Shown one piece after another: positions 1-8,241 of a stretch of 64,000 bases of DNA. The notes beneath the pieces were generated by a model. It ran no database searches, had not been told where the DNA came from, and saw nothing but the letters and a program-made list of their open reading frames with translations. Origin of the DNA: JACVRW01 sp963716215 (lineage in GTDB: Bacteria > Actinomycetota > Thermoleophilia > Solirubrobacterales > Thermoleophilaceae); NCBI GenBank assembly GCA_963716215.1, contig OY970298.1, forward strand, positions 2,852,001 to 2,916,000, in the 5' to 3' direction. Every line of letters starts with the position of its first letter. The stretch's first letter is position 1. The position numbers and the translations under genes are program-made.

Positions 1-527
1 AGCATCACGTCGTCCTCAGCGGAGGCGAGCACCGGCCAGGTGTTGACGCTGTCGCACGGGGCGTCGAGCTGGGACAGGAAGCGACCGCCGTCCACGCGCA
101 GCGTCGGGTGCGCCGAGATCAGCGACCGCTCGATCGCGGCGGCGCGGTCGATGTCCGCCGGTGCCTCGGTGCGGTTCTCCACGCGGAACGACACCAGCCG
201 CCGCCCGCCCTCGAGCGGCGCCACCGCCAGGCGGGTGCGCACCTCCAGCCCTTCCACGCTGAAGTCGCCGCTGCCCTCGAGGCGCTGCGGCTCGGCCCGG
301 TGGCGCTCGCCGCTCGGCGCCAGGAAGCGCACCTCCGCGGTCACCTCGCCGCCGCCCTCCACCACGCAGCGGAGGTCGAGGTGGTCGTAGGTGGTGTCCA
401 GCTCGCGGGCGTACGCCGGCGGGTAGACGATTCCGAACGGCGTGGGCGTGGCGTTCTTGGTCGCGCCGGGCGTATAGGGGTAGAGCGCGTAGCCCTCGTA
501 GAGCAGCGTGTCGACGAGCTCGCTCAT
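1..527 (-). CDS. Hydrogenase-cluster protein of unknown function (YEGY motif), 3' end outside window
   Basis: The last gene of the hydrogenase operon visible here; the reading frame is still open at base 1, so only the first ~175 residues are seen. The ATG overlaps the stop of the DUF6084 gene as ATGA, which fixes the start and implies coupled translation. The N-terminus reads LLYEGYALYPYTPGATKN. From memory, this YEGYxLYPY...KN motif marks a family regularly found downstream of DUF6084 and DUF5947 genes in group 1h hydrogenase clusters. No signal peptide, membrane segment or metal-binding cysteine cluster is visible. The function is unknown; a role in assembly or electron transfer is inferred only from its position. 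Confidence 0.75.
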   Translation of the reverse strand, partial: MSELVDTLLYEGYALYPYTPGATKNATPTPFGIVYPPAYARELDTTYDHLDLRCVVEGGGEVTAEVRFLAPSGERHRAEPQRLEGSGDFSVEGLEVRTRLAVAPLEGGRRLVSFRVENRTEAPADIDRAAAIERSLISAHPTLRVDGGRFLSQLDAPCDSVNTWPVLASAEDDVM

Positions 528-1183
528 GGGCCAAGTAGCTCCCTCACGCAGGCGTCGATCGTCGGCAGCGCGCGCCGCGCCTTCTCGCGCTGCAGCGCCT
601 GCAGCGTCGACTCCTGCAGCGCGATCCAGCCGGTGCGCGGGTAGTAGTGCTCGATCAGCTCGCGCCACGTCGCGACCGAGAAGCGGAACTCGGCCGAGCA
701 GGACCAGGGGATCAGCGACATCTGCAGGCGCCCCTCGTCGCCGCGGTAGTGGACGGTGCCGTTGAAGTTGAACGCCAGCGGCACCTCGCCGTCGGGCAGG
801 CCGTAGAGGTACTTGGTGGAGGCGACCTCCATGTCGAAGCTGCACGGCACGGCCACGCGGAAGGTCGTGGATCCGGTGAACGACGGCACGAGCACGTCGG
901 CCTGGTGCCACACGAGGCTGCGCGTAGTCGTGGCCCAGCGCTCCGGGGCGCCGAACAGCTCCACCAGCTTCTCGCGCGTCTCGGCGTCGTAGGTGCGCCG
1001 GGCCGGCTCGATCATGACCTGCGCGGACAGCGCGATCGCGTACACCTGCCGGCCGCCCGGCTCGCTCACGTGCACGTCGAAGTCGACCGCGGGAACAGCG
1101 GCGTGGCGGCGGCCGGCGGCCCCCAGCACCTGGAACTCCGGCTCAGGCGCGACCGGTACCTCCAGGATCTCCGGGTGACTCAC
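524..1183 (-). CDS. DUF6084 family hydrogenase-associated protein
   Basis: 219 residues, GTG start overlapping the preceding stop as GTGA. Recognised as DUF6084 from features such as AALSAQVMIEPARRTYD-like text near residue 50 (here IALSAQVMIEPARRTYDA), VPSFTGSTTFRVAVPCSFD, and the C-terminal KARRALPTIDACV. The family is a soluble, cysteine-poor protein restricted largely to group 1h [NiFe] hydrogenase operons; no biochemical function is known to me. It sits between DUF5947 and the YEGY-motif gene with 4-base overlaps on both sides, so it is almost certainly co-translated with the hydrogenase. A role in maturation or in docking the enzyme is inference. Confidence 0.85.
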   Translation of the reverse strand: MSHPEILEVPVAPEPEFQVLGAAGRRHAAVPAVDFDVHVSEPGGRQVYAIALSAQVMIEPARRTYDAETREKLVELFGAPERWATTTRSLVWHQADVLVPSFTGSTTFRVAVPCSFDMEVASTKYLYGLPDGEVPLAFNFNGTVHYRGDEGRLQMSLIPWSCSAEFRFSVATWRELIEHYYPRTGWIALQESTLQALQREKARRALPTIDACVRELLGP

Positions 1184-1800
1184 GCGGCCACCGCCCGCAG
1201 CTCGTCGAAATAGCGATCGATCGCCTGCTCGACGCCGGCACCGCCGGAGATGCCCTCCCATGCAGCCTTGACGAGGCCGACGAGCATGTAGCAGCGGTCG
1301 ATCGGCGCTATCGCGAATGCCGGGGCATCCGACATCCGGTTGACGATCAGAGCCTCGGCGTCCGGCTCCAGGTCCCGCAGGACCGGGTTCATCCCCACGA
1401 GGCGATCCCAGGTCTCGAAGTGGAGCTCGCTCTCGGTGGCGCCGGCCGGGCTCGGGTAGAGCGCCACCACGCAGTTCGTGACGCTCGAGTGCATGAAGAA
1501 GGCGAGTCCGATCGGGATCCGGAACTGCGCCCAGATCTCCTCCGGCAACCGGAAGTCCTCCAGCCAGACGGTGCGCGTGCCGGTCGGGCGGAACTCCGGA
1601 TCGCCGGAGCGCAAGCCCCAGCAGCTCTCGCACACGCAGACGATCTGGCGCTCGTAGAGGTTGAGCATGTGCCGGTGGTCCGCCGGCACGGTCGTCGCGC
1701 AGAGGTCGCAGCGCTCGCGATCGTCGGCCACCGGGGCCGGCGCCGTGGGCTGCGCGAGTCCGCGCAGTCCGGCGACCATCAGGGCCCGCTCGCGCGTCAC
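1180..1800 (-). CDS. DUF5947 family protein, cysteine-rich hydrogenase accessory
   Basis: 206 residues from a GTG that overlaps the upstream stop as GTGA; an internal ATG at 1779 is the alternative start. The N-terminal third carries C31-x2-C34 and C55-x-C57-x2-C60 (CDLC and CVCESC), a likely zinc or iron-sulfur site. The rest is cysteine-poor, with the family-typical segment VALYPSPAGATESEL and an ELHFETW block. DUF5947 is a known but uncharacterised companion of group 1h hydrogenases. The metal site and the operon position suggest a part in cluster delivery or electron transfer, but this is inference. Confidence 0.85.
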   Translation of the reverse strand: MTRERALMVAGLRGLAQPTAPAPVADDRERCDLCATTVPADHRHMLNLYERQIVCVCESCWGLRSGDPEFRPTGTRTVWLEDFRLPEEIWAQFRIPIGLAFFMHSSVTNCVVALYPSPAGATESELHFETWDRLVGMNPVLRDLEPDAEALIVNRMSDAPAFAIAPIDRCYMLVGLVKAAWEGISGGAGVEQAIDRYFDELRAVAA

Positions 1801-2609
1801 AGCGCGACCCTGATCTCCTCCTGCTCGCGCAGCAGCGGGACCGGCTGGAGCTGGAGGTGGTCGTCGTCCATCGAGCGACCGGCCTGCGGGAGGAAGTACC
1901 GCCGTCCGCACCCCGGGCAACCGAGCGCACCGGCGTCGAGGGCGCCGCCGTCCAGCGCGCCGCCGCAGTCCGCGCAGGTGTTCCGATACGCCAGCAGCGT
2001 TCCGTCGACGTTCGCCACGAACAGCCGCACCCCGTCGACGTCGGCGGCGGCGACCGACTCGGGCGGGTCGATGCCGAGCGTGTGCCAGCCCGGGGCGCCG
2101 TTCATCTGGATCACCGGCAGCGGCACGCCGCTGATCTCGGGCTCCTCGTCCACGACCCCCTCCACGTCCATGCCGTCGAGGTCGGGCGCCGCCTCCTCGA
2201 GCGCGCGGCGCACCGCCAGCTCGAGCGTCGACGACGACGCTCGGCACGACTTGCAGCTGCCCTCCAGCCGCAGCCGCGCGATCCCGTTCTCGATCCCGAG
2301 CAGCTGGACGTTGCCGCCGTGCGACTCCATGTACGGCCTGACCGAGTCGAGCGCCTCGTTCACGCGCTCCTCGATCGGCACGGGGTACAGGTCGTGGATC
2401 ATCAACAGCCCCGCGACGAGGTCGTCCTTCGCCATCTCGTCACGGGTGCCGGCGTCGGCCAGCTCGACGATCCGCTCGAGCCCAGCCCCGTACATCTGCA
2501 CGACCGCGGCAGTCAGCTCCTCGGCGAGGGCACGGCAGTCCGCGTCCTCGAGGTGCTCCAGCCGACCCGTGAGCTCCTGCACACGGGCTATGAGCTGTTC
2601 GGCCTCCAT
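1797..2609 (-). CDS. NifU-domain iron-sulfur protein with C-terminal CxxC/CxxC module (HhyE-like)
   Basis: 270 residues, ATG three bases past the hhyL stop. Domain order: helical N-terminus (1-75), NifU C-terminal-type scaffold domain (about 80-150) with C119-x2-C122 in GSCKSC, then a small beta domain (about 165-245) resembling the Rieske/ferredoxin-like fold. That domain has C212-x2-C215 and C231-x2-C234, so the usual Rieske histidines are replaced by cysteines. NifU C-domains bind a 4Fe-4S cluster. The four C-terminal cysteines could hold a rubredoxin-type iron, zinc or an FeS cluster. The gene follows the two hydrogenase subunits, matching the iron-sulfur protein (HhyE type) proposed as electron acceptor for group 1h enzymes. 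Electron transfer from HhyS is the likely role but is inferred. Confidence 0.85.
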   Translation of the reverse strand: MEAEQLIARVQELTGRLEHLEDADCRALAEELTAAVVQMYGAGLERIVELADAGTRDEMAKDDLVAGLLMIHDLYPVPIEERVNEALDSVRPYMESHGGNVQLLGIENGIARLRLEGSCKSCRASSSTLELAVRRALEEAAPDLDGMDVEGVVDEEPEISGVPLPVIQMNGAPGWHTLGIDPPESVAAADVDGVRLFVANVDGTLLAYRNTCADCGGALDGGALDAGALGCPGCGRRYFLPQAGRSMDDDHLQLQPVPLLREQEEIRVAL

Positions 2610-2611
2610 GG

Positions 2612-4390
2612 CTAGCAGAAGGCCGTCGGCGTGTGGACGACCTTCCGGACCGGTCCCTTGCCGCCGTACATGTGCACGCCGCACGGCAGGCAGGGATCGA
2701 ACGAGCGGACCGCCCGCATGATGTCGATCCCCTTGAAGTTCTCCGGGCCGTTCTCCTCGAAGATCGGCGTGTTCTGCACCGCGTCCTCGTAGGGGCCGGG
2801 AGTGCCGTAGACGTCCCGCGGGCTGGCGTTCCACGGCGTCGGCGGGTAGGGCTGGTAGTTCGCGATCTTGCCGTCCTCGATCACCATGTGGTGCGACAGG
2901 ACACCGCGAGCCGCCTCGTGGAAGCCGACGCTGACCGCCGAGTCGGGAACCTTGAAGTCGTTCCAGCTCTTGGTCCGGCCGGCCTGCACTTCCTTCATCG
3001 CTCGCTCCAGGTTGTGCAGCGCGATCAGCGCCGAGTAGGCCTGGTGGTATGTGCGGGCGCGGTCACGCTCGATCGCGTTCGACTTCTCGGGGACGTGCCA
3101 CTCGAACTCCATCTCCGGGAAGCTGGCCGAGCGCGGCAGCGACATCTGGATGCTGTGGCCGGTGGCCTTGGCGTAGCCGAAGTCCACGAGCCCGGCCTTC
3201 GCCGTGCACCACTGGCGCGCGAACGGGCCGCCACCGGTGTCGCAGCACACGTGCGTGTCGGTGCGCTTGTCGTAGATCCGCGGTGACACCACCCAGGTGT
3301 ACTTGTCCGTGAAGTCCCGCTTCTGAGGCTTCGGCAGGGTCACCTTGTTCCACGGATGGTTCTTGTCCACCGGGTTGCCGAGCGGGTCCTCGGTCACGAA
3401 CGTGCGCTCGTTCTCCCAGCCGTCGAAGTACGAGCTGCCGAGCAGGATGCGGATCGCCAGGTTGATCTCCACGAGGTCGGTGGTGATCAGCTCGCCGTTG
3501 ATCGCGATGCCGGGCGTGATGTACCGCTTGCGCCCCCACTCCGTCATGTTCTTGTAGCTGTAGTCGACGTAGTCGGGGTCGTCGAAGCAGCCCCAGTTGA
3601 CGAGGTTGGTGTCGCGGTAGCCGACCATGTCGTAGCCGGGCAGCTCGGTGAGGAAGAAGTCGTACAGGTCGTCGTGCATCGGCACGCTTCTCTTCACGTA
3701 GTCGAAGTACCGCATCAGGCGCACGTAGTAGTCCGTGCACGTCTGGTGGGTGATGTCCGCGCTGCACCCGCCGGGCATGATCGTCGAGGGGTGCGTGTGA
3801 CGCCCGCCGAACAGGCAGTACATCTCGCGCGTGTAGCGGGCCACGTGGAGGGTCTCCAGGTAGAACTCGCCCGTGAACGGGTTGAGCGCCCGCATGATGT
3901 CCGCGATCGTCCGGTAGCCGTGGATGTCCTGGCCCGGGGCCGACGTGTTCTCGGCCTTCGACAGCAGCGTCGGGTTGGTCTCCTTCACCATCTGCTCGCA
4001 GAAGTCCACGTTCGCCATGCAGTCGTTGAAGATCGCGTGGTCGAAGATGTAGTCCGCGGCCTCGGCCATGTTGAACGCCATGTCGCCGAGCGGCGGCGGC
4101 TTGACGCCGTAGGCCATGTTCTGGTTCAGGCAGGAGCAGGTGCAGTGGTTGTCGCCGCAGATGCCGCAGATGCGGCTGGTGATGAAGTGCGCGTCGCGCG
4201 GATCGATGCCCTTCATGAAGATGTCGAAGCCGCGGAAGACCATCGACGTCGAGTAGCACTTCAGGACCTGCTGGTTGGAGAAGTCGATCTCCGTGTGGAT
4301 CCCGAGCGACCCGACGATGCGGGTGATCGGGTCCCACGACATCTCCTTGACGACGACCTTCTGCTCGCGGGGTGTCTCAACAGTGGACAT
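2612..4390 (-). CDS. hhyL: [NiFe]-hydrogenase group 1h, large subunit
   Basis: 592 residues, catalytic subunit oxidising H2 at a Ni-Fe(CN)2CO site. The N-terminal metal motif is R73-I-C75-G-I-C78-GDNHC83 and the C-terminal one is D565-PC567-LPC570-GVH573, so both cysteine pairs that bind Ni and Fe are present. The final 19 residues after His573 form a short tail ending in Cys; whether it is cut off by an endopeptidase cannot be told here, and no such protease gene is in the window. Length and the GDNHCTCSC context fit group 1h (former group 5) rather than groups 1a-1e. The gene overlaps hhyS by 14 bases, so the two subunits are translationally coupled. No frameshift is seen in this gene. Confidence 0.97.
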   Translation of the reverse strand: MSTVETPREQKVVVKEMSWDPITRIVGSLGIHTEIDFSNQQVLKCYSTSMVFRGFDIFMKGIDPRDAHFITSRICGICGDNHCTCSCLNQNMAYGVKPPPLGDMAFNMAEAADYIFDHAIFNDCMANVDFCEQMVKETNPTLLSKAENTSAPGQDIHGYRTIADIMRALNPFTGEFYLETLHVARYTREMYCLFGGRHTHPSTIMPGGCSADITHQTCTDYYVRLMRYFDYVKRSVPMHDDLYDFFLTELPGYDMVGYRDTNLVNWGCFDDPDYVDYSYKNMTEWGRKRYITPGIAINGELITTDLVEINLAIRILLGSSYFDGWENERTFVTEDPLGNPVDKNHPWNKVTLPKPQKRDFTDKYTWVVSPRIYDKRTDTHVCCDTGGGPFARQWCTAKAGLVDFGYAKATGHSIQMSLPRSASFPEMEFEWHVPEKSNAIERDRARTYHQAYSALIALHNLERAMKEVQAGRTKSWNDFKVPDSAVSVGFHEAARGVLSHHMVIEDGKIANYQPYPPTPWNASPRDVYGTPGPYEDAVQNTPIFEENGPENFKGIDIMRAVRSFDPCLPCGVHMYGGKGPVRKVVHTPTAFC

Positions 4391-5466
4391 GCGTGTCTCC
4401 CCTTACCAGCGCGCCTGAGTAGCCGGTGGTCAGCTCTGGTTTGTTGTGACGCCACTCGGGCTCGACGTCGTACTTCTTCTCGATGTTGCGCTTGCGGAAG
4501 TAGCGGACCATCGGGCCGTAGGCGACCTTCGCGAAGGTCGACGCCCTGTTGCCCCACGGGTCCGGCTCCATGAACGGCATGTACTTGTCGGGGAAGCCGG
4601 GCATCGTGCAAGCCATGCAGATGCCGCCCACGTTGGGGCAGCCGCCGATGCCGTTGACCCAGCCGCGGATCGGCACGTTGCACTTGACCACCGGGCCCTT
4701 GCAGCCGAGCTTCACGAGGCAGCGGTGGTCGGAGCCGTACTCGGTGGCGAAGTCGCCCTGCTCCGCGAAGCCGGCGCGGTTGCAGCCCTCGCGCACGGTC
4801 CGGCCGAACAGCCACTTCGGGCGCAGCTGCTCGTCGAGCTCCGGCGCCGGCGCGAGCCCGGCCAGGTGGAGCGCCAGGTAGAGCAGCGTCTCGGTCATGT
4901 TGTCGGGCTGCGCTGGGCAGCCGGGGATGCAGACGACCGGCAGGCCGGCCGTCGACTTCCAGTTCCAGCCCAGGTAGTCGGGCACGCCCATCGCGCCGGT
5001 CGGGTTGTTCTTCATCGCCGGGATGCCGCCGTAGGTGGCGCAGGTGCCGACGGCCACGACCGCGGCCGCCTTCGGGGCGAGCCGGTCGATCCACTCGTTC
5101 ATCGTGATCGGCTGGCCGTTCTCCGGATTGACGGCGAAGCCGGTCCAGTGGCCCTCGCCGTTGATCTGCTCGTTGCCGAGCGAGCCCTCGATGACCAGGA
5201 CGAAGGGGTCGAGCTTGCCCTCCTCGGCGTCGAACCAGGCCTGGGCGTACTCCTGGCCCACCTCGTAGGCGATCACCTGGTTGTGCACGACGACCTTGGG
5301 CATGCCCGGAATCGCCTGCGTGATGATGTCCTCGAGGCTCGGGTTGGTTGCCGAGGTCATGGCGACGGAGTCGCCCTCGCAGGACAGCCCTGTGGTCATC
5401 CACAGGACATGCGCGGTGACCCCCTCGGTCTCCTTGTGCTGCCGCGAATGCCTCGGTTGTCGCCAT
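4377..5466 (-). CDS. hhyS: [NiFe]-hydrogenase group 1h, small subunit (apparent frameshift near the N-terminus)
   Basis: Iron-sulfur subunit relaying electrons away from HhyL. Cluster-binding cysteines appear in GLSCEGDS, VGTCATYGG, IPGCPAQPD, GCKGPVVKC and GGICMACTMPGFPD. No Tat signal is present, which is usual for this cytoplasmic or membrane-attached group. The conserved first strand AHVLWMTTG lies upstream of the first in-frame ATG (5399). The only start with a good ribosome site (GGAAGGAG, 6 bases before ATG 5466, reading MATTEAFAAAQ) is in a different frame. A single extra base between about 5425 and 5436 joins the two. I therefore annotate from 5466 with one +1 frameshift; a start at 5399 would delete the conserved first strand. 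Confidence 0.9.
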
Positions 5467-5483
5467 CGGCGCTCCTTCCTCGC

Positions 5484-6563
5484 TCAACAGATCCGCGGCA
5501 GCGGGTCGCCCACCAGCTGGTCCATCACCCGCTTGCCGCCAAAGCTCGTCTCCACCAGGACCATCCCCGGGGGCTCGGTGCGCACCTCGCCGATCTCGGC
5601 GGCGCGCTCGCAGCCCGGGACCGAGCGCAGCGCGCTCAGGGCGCTGCATCCGCCGCTTCCTCGGCAACGAAGGCGACGAGCTTGCCCTCGTTGGCCACGT
5701 ACATCGGGTCGATCCCCAAGATCTCGGACGCGCCGGCGACGGCCGGCTCGATCGGCACCGCCGCCTCGTGCACGAGCATCGCCACGCTCGAGGCGCGCGC
5801 GAGCTCGTTCAGCACCGAGGCCACGCCGCCGCGGGTCGCGTCGCGCATGCAGCGCAGCGACGGGCCGACCTCGTCCAGCAGCGCGTCCACGACGGGCCAC
5901 AGCGAGCGCGTGTCCGACTCGATCGCGGCGTCGAGCTCGAACTCGCCGCGGGCGAGCATGATCGCGGTGCCGTGCTCGCCGATCGTGCCGGACAGCAGGA
6001 TCGCGGTCGCCGGGCCGGATCGCGTCGGGCGCCAGCCGCGCGCGGGGGTCGCGCCGACCCAGGCCGGTCGTGCAGATGTACATCTGGTCGGCGGCGCCGC
6101 GCTCCACGACCTTCGTGTCCCCGGCCACGATCTGCACTCCGGCGGCCTCGGCCGCCCGCGCGATCGCCTCCACCTCGGCGCGCAGCTCGTCGGCCTCCAG
6201 CCCCTCCTCGAGGATCAGCGACAGGCTGAGCGCCAGCGGGCGCGCCCCGGACACGGCCAGGTCGTTGACCGTGCCGTTGACGGCGAGGTCGCCGATCGAG
6301 CCGCCGGGGAAGCGGATCGGCTTGACCACGAACGAGTCGGTGGTCAGCGCGAGCTCAACGCCGTCGGTCTCCACCGCGCCGGCGTCGCCCATCGCCGCGA
6401 GCGTGTCCGAGCCGAACGCCGGCACGAACAGGCCCTCGATCATGCTCTGCGTGGCCTTGCCGCCCGCGCCGTGGGCCATGGTGATGCGCTCGTCGCGGAA
6501 CTTGGCGCGCTTGCCGCGCGCGGTCTCGATGATGCCGAGGATCCGCTCTTCGCGGTCGGTCAC
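5484..6563 (-). CDS. hypE: Hydrogenase maturation protein HypE, with two compensating frameshifts
   Basis: HypE dehydrates a thiocarboxamide on its C-terminal cysteine to thiocyanate, which becomes the CN ligands of the active-site iron. The start (GTG, MTDREERILGIIETARG) and the N-terminal AIRS-type ATP-binding region (MAHGAGGKATQSMIEGLF, GDTKVVERG) are clear. At about 6005 one extra base moves the frame (after RPGD). The family sequence ILLSGTIGEHG...ELDAAIESDTRSLWP then continues in the next frame to about 5640, where a one-base loss restores the original frame. The C-terminus ends in LPRIC, keeping the essential terminal cysteine. Intact codons on both sides suggest base-call errors rather than a decayed gene. 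Confidence 0.9.
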   Translation of the reverse strand: MTDREERILGIIETARGKRAKFRDERITMAHGAGGKATQSMIEGLFVPAFGSDTLAAMGDAGAVETDGVELALTTDSFVVKPIRFPGGSIGDLAVNGTVNDLAVSGARPLALSLSLILEEGLEADELRAEVEAIARAAEAAGVQIVAGDTKVVERGAADQMYICTTGLGRRDPRARLAPDAIRPGDRDPAVRHDRRARHRDHARPRRVRARRRDRVGHALAVARRGRAAGRGRPVAALHARRDPRRRGLGAERARARLERGDARARGGGADRAGRRRRVRDLGDRPDVRGQRGQARRLRCRGSGGCSALSALRSVPGCERAAEIGEVRTEPPGMVLVETSFGGKRVMDQLVGDPLPRIC

Positions 6564-6578
6564 GTGACCTCGCGCCAG

Positions 6579-7697
6579 CTAGACCACCTCCCGCTCGCGG
6601 GCGAAGCGGCCGTAGTTGTAGTAGGCCGCGCAGGCGCCCTCGGAGGAGACCATGCAGGTGCCGATCGGCCGCTCCGGCGTGCACGCCGTGCCGAACACCT
6701 TGCACTCCCAGGGCTTGATCACGCCCTTGAGCACCTCGCCGCACTGGCACGCCTTCGGGTCGGCCACGCGCACGCCCGGGGACGCTGAAGCGCAGCTCGG
6801 CGTCGAGGTCGGCGTAGGCGTCGGAGAGCTTCAGGCCACTCTGCGAGATGAACCCGAGCCCGCGCCACTCGAAGTGCGGCCGCAGCTCGAACACCTCGGC
6901 CATCACCTCCAGCGCGCGCGGGTTGCCCTCGTAGGGCACGACGCGCGCGTACTGGTTCTCGACCTCGCAGCGGCCCTCGTCGAGCTGCGCCAGGATCATC
7001 CGGATCGCCTGCAGGATGTCGAGCGGCTCGAAGCCGGCGACCACGATCGGCTTGCCGTAGTCGGCCGGGATGAACTCGAACGGCCGCGCGCCCACGACCG
7101 TGGACACGTGGCCCGGGCCCACGAACCCGTCGAGCCGCAGGTCGGGCGAGTCGAGCAGCGCGCGCAGCGGCGGCACGATCGTCACGTGGCTGCACATGCA
7201 GGAGAAGTTCGGCACTGCCCTCGGCCTTGGCGCGCTTGAGCGTCAGCGCCGTGGACGGCGCGGTCGTCTCGAACCCGATCGCGAAGAACACCACCTCGCG
7301 GTCGGGGTTCTGCTTGGCGATCCGCAGCGCGTCGAGCGGCGAGTAGACCATCCGGATGTCGGCGCCCTGCGCCTTGGCGTCGAGCAGGCTGCCCTCGGAC
7401 CCGGGCACGCGCATCATGTCGCCGAAGCAGGTGAAGATCACGCCCGGGCTCGCGCGCCAGCGCGATGCCGTCGTCCACGCGGCCCATCGGGATCACGCAG
7501 ACCGGGCAGCCGGGCCCGTGCACCAGCTCGACGTTCGCGGGCAGCAGGTCGTCGACGCCGTACTTGTAGATCGAGTGCGTGTGGCCGCCGCAGACCTCCA
7601 TGAACTTGTAGTGGCGGCCGGGCTCCACGGCGGCGAGGATCTCGGTGGCCAGCACCCGGCCGAGCTCGGGATCGCGGAACTCGTCGACGTACTTCAT
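6579..7697 (-). CDS. hypD: Hydrogenase maturation protein HypD, interrupted by three +1 frameshifts
   Basis: HypD is the iron-sulfur scaffold on which the Fe(CN)2CO unit is built together with HypC. Four successive reading-frame segments give a complete HypD: MKYVDEFRDPEL...GIALAREPG, then VIFTCFGDMMRVPGS...KAEGS, then PNFSCMCSHVT...LRFSVPG, then VRVADPKACQCGEVLKG to the end. Conserved EVCGGHTHSIYK, GPGCPVC and the C-terminal cysteines (ACQCG, GTAC, GACAAYYNYGRF) are all present. One extra base at about 7445, 7217 and 6776 explains the breaks. Two of these sites have the same context, CCCGGGCGTG. The start ATG overlaps the previous stop as ATGA. Confidence 0.9.
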
Positions 7698-7906
7698 GCC
7701 TCGAGCCCCACCAGCGCCACGCCGGCGTGCACGAGCAGTCGGTCGCCCGGCGCGACGGGCTCGACCAGCGCGATCTCGACGGTGCTCTGCGATCCGTCCT
7801 CGGCCGCGCACAGCGCCAGGCCGCGAGCGGCGTCGATGCGCTCGACCTGCATCGGAATGCCCTCGTCGGAGCAGGTGATGCAGTGGTCGCCGGCGCAGTC
7901 GCTCAC
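7694..7906 (-). CDS. Second HypC/HupF-like chaperone with Cys-rich N-terminus
   Basis: 70 residues from a GTG overlapping the hypC stop (GTGA). The N-terminus reads SDCAGDHCITCSDEGIPM, so the MC-start of classical HypC is replaced by three cysteines in a C-x4-C-x2-C arrangement. The remainder has the HypC-like core TVEIALVEPVAPGDRLLVHAGVALVGLEA. Small proteins with this CITCSDE motif accompany hypC in several actinobacterial hydrogenase clusters. HypC proteins carry the iron-ligand complex and bind the large-subunit precursor. This paralogue might serve HhyL specifically, which is inference from context. Confidence 0.85.
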   Translation of the reverse strand: MSDCAGDHCITCSDEGIPMQVERIDAARGLALCAAEDGSQSTVEIALVEPVAPGDRLLVHAGVALVGLEA

Positions 7907-8182
7907 TCGATCACGCTCGCCTTGAGCTCCTCGAGCTCCGCCTCGTAGTCCTGGCCCATCCGCTCGAGCTGCCTGCGGGTGGCGATCGCCTCCTCCTCGT
8001 CGACGCGTGACATCGCGAACCCCACGTGGATGAGCACCCAGTCGCCGGAGTCCGACGCCGACGCCGTCGTCGTCGAGGAGGCCGATGTTGATCGTGCGCT
8101 GGACTCCCGCCACGTCGACCTTGGCGAGACGCAGCTCGCGGTCGACCACCTCGACGATCTGGCCGGGAATGGCCAGGCACAT
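7903..8182 (-). CDS. hypC: Hydrogenase maturation chaperone HypC, with one frameshift
   Basis: Classical HypC start MCLAIPGQIVEVVDRE, in which the N-terminal Cys2 binds the iron-ligand precursor, so this is the functional start and first gene of the operon. After NIGLLDDD one extra base (about 8052-8067) is needed to continue into DSGDWVLIHVGFAMSRVDEEEA and the long helical tail ending ELKASVIE. The complete product is about 93 residues, normal for a tailed HypC. It is divergent from the Crp-family regulator with a 138-base intergenic region holding a palindrome. The frameshift is one of seven within 2.7 kb and is probably a sequence error. Confidence 0.9.
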
Positions 8183-8241
8183 GTTGGTTCCCCTCCCTTG
8201 GCTCGCCGGCGACCCTACGCCCGCATCGGGTGGCCACATAG

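Noticed and set aside
4446..6788. A 780-codon open frame on the plus strand, antisense to the hydrogenase small subunit and hypE
   Set aside because: Composition (His/Arg/Val-rich, no motifs) is the usual antisense shadow of a high-GC gene; the minus strand encodes recognisable HhyS and HypE.
5484..8182. Calling hypC, hypD and hypE pseudogenes
   Set aside because: Conservation continues across every shift, the terminal Cys of HypE and all HypD cysteines are kept, and hhyL is intact; sequence error is the simpler reading.
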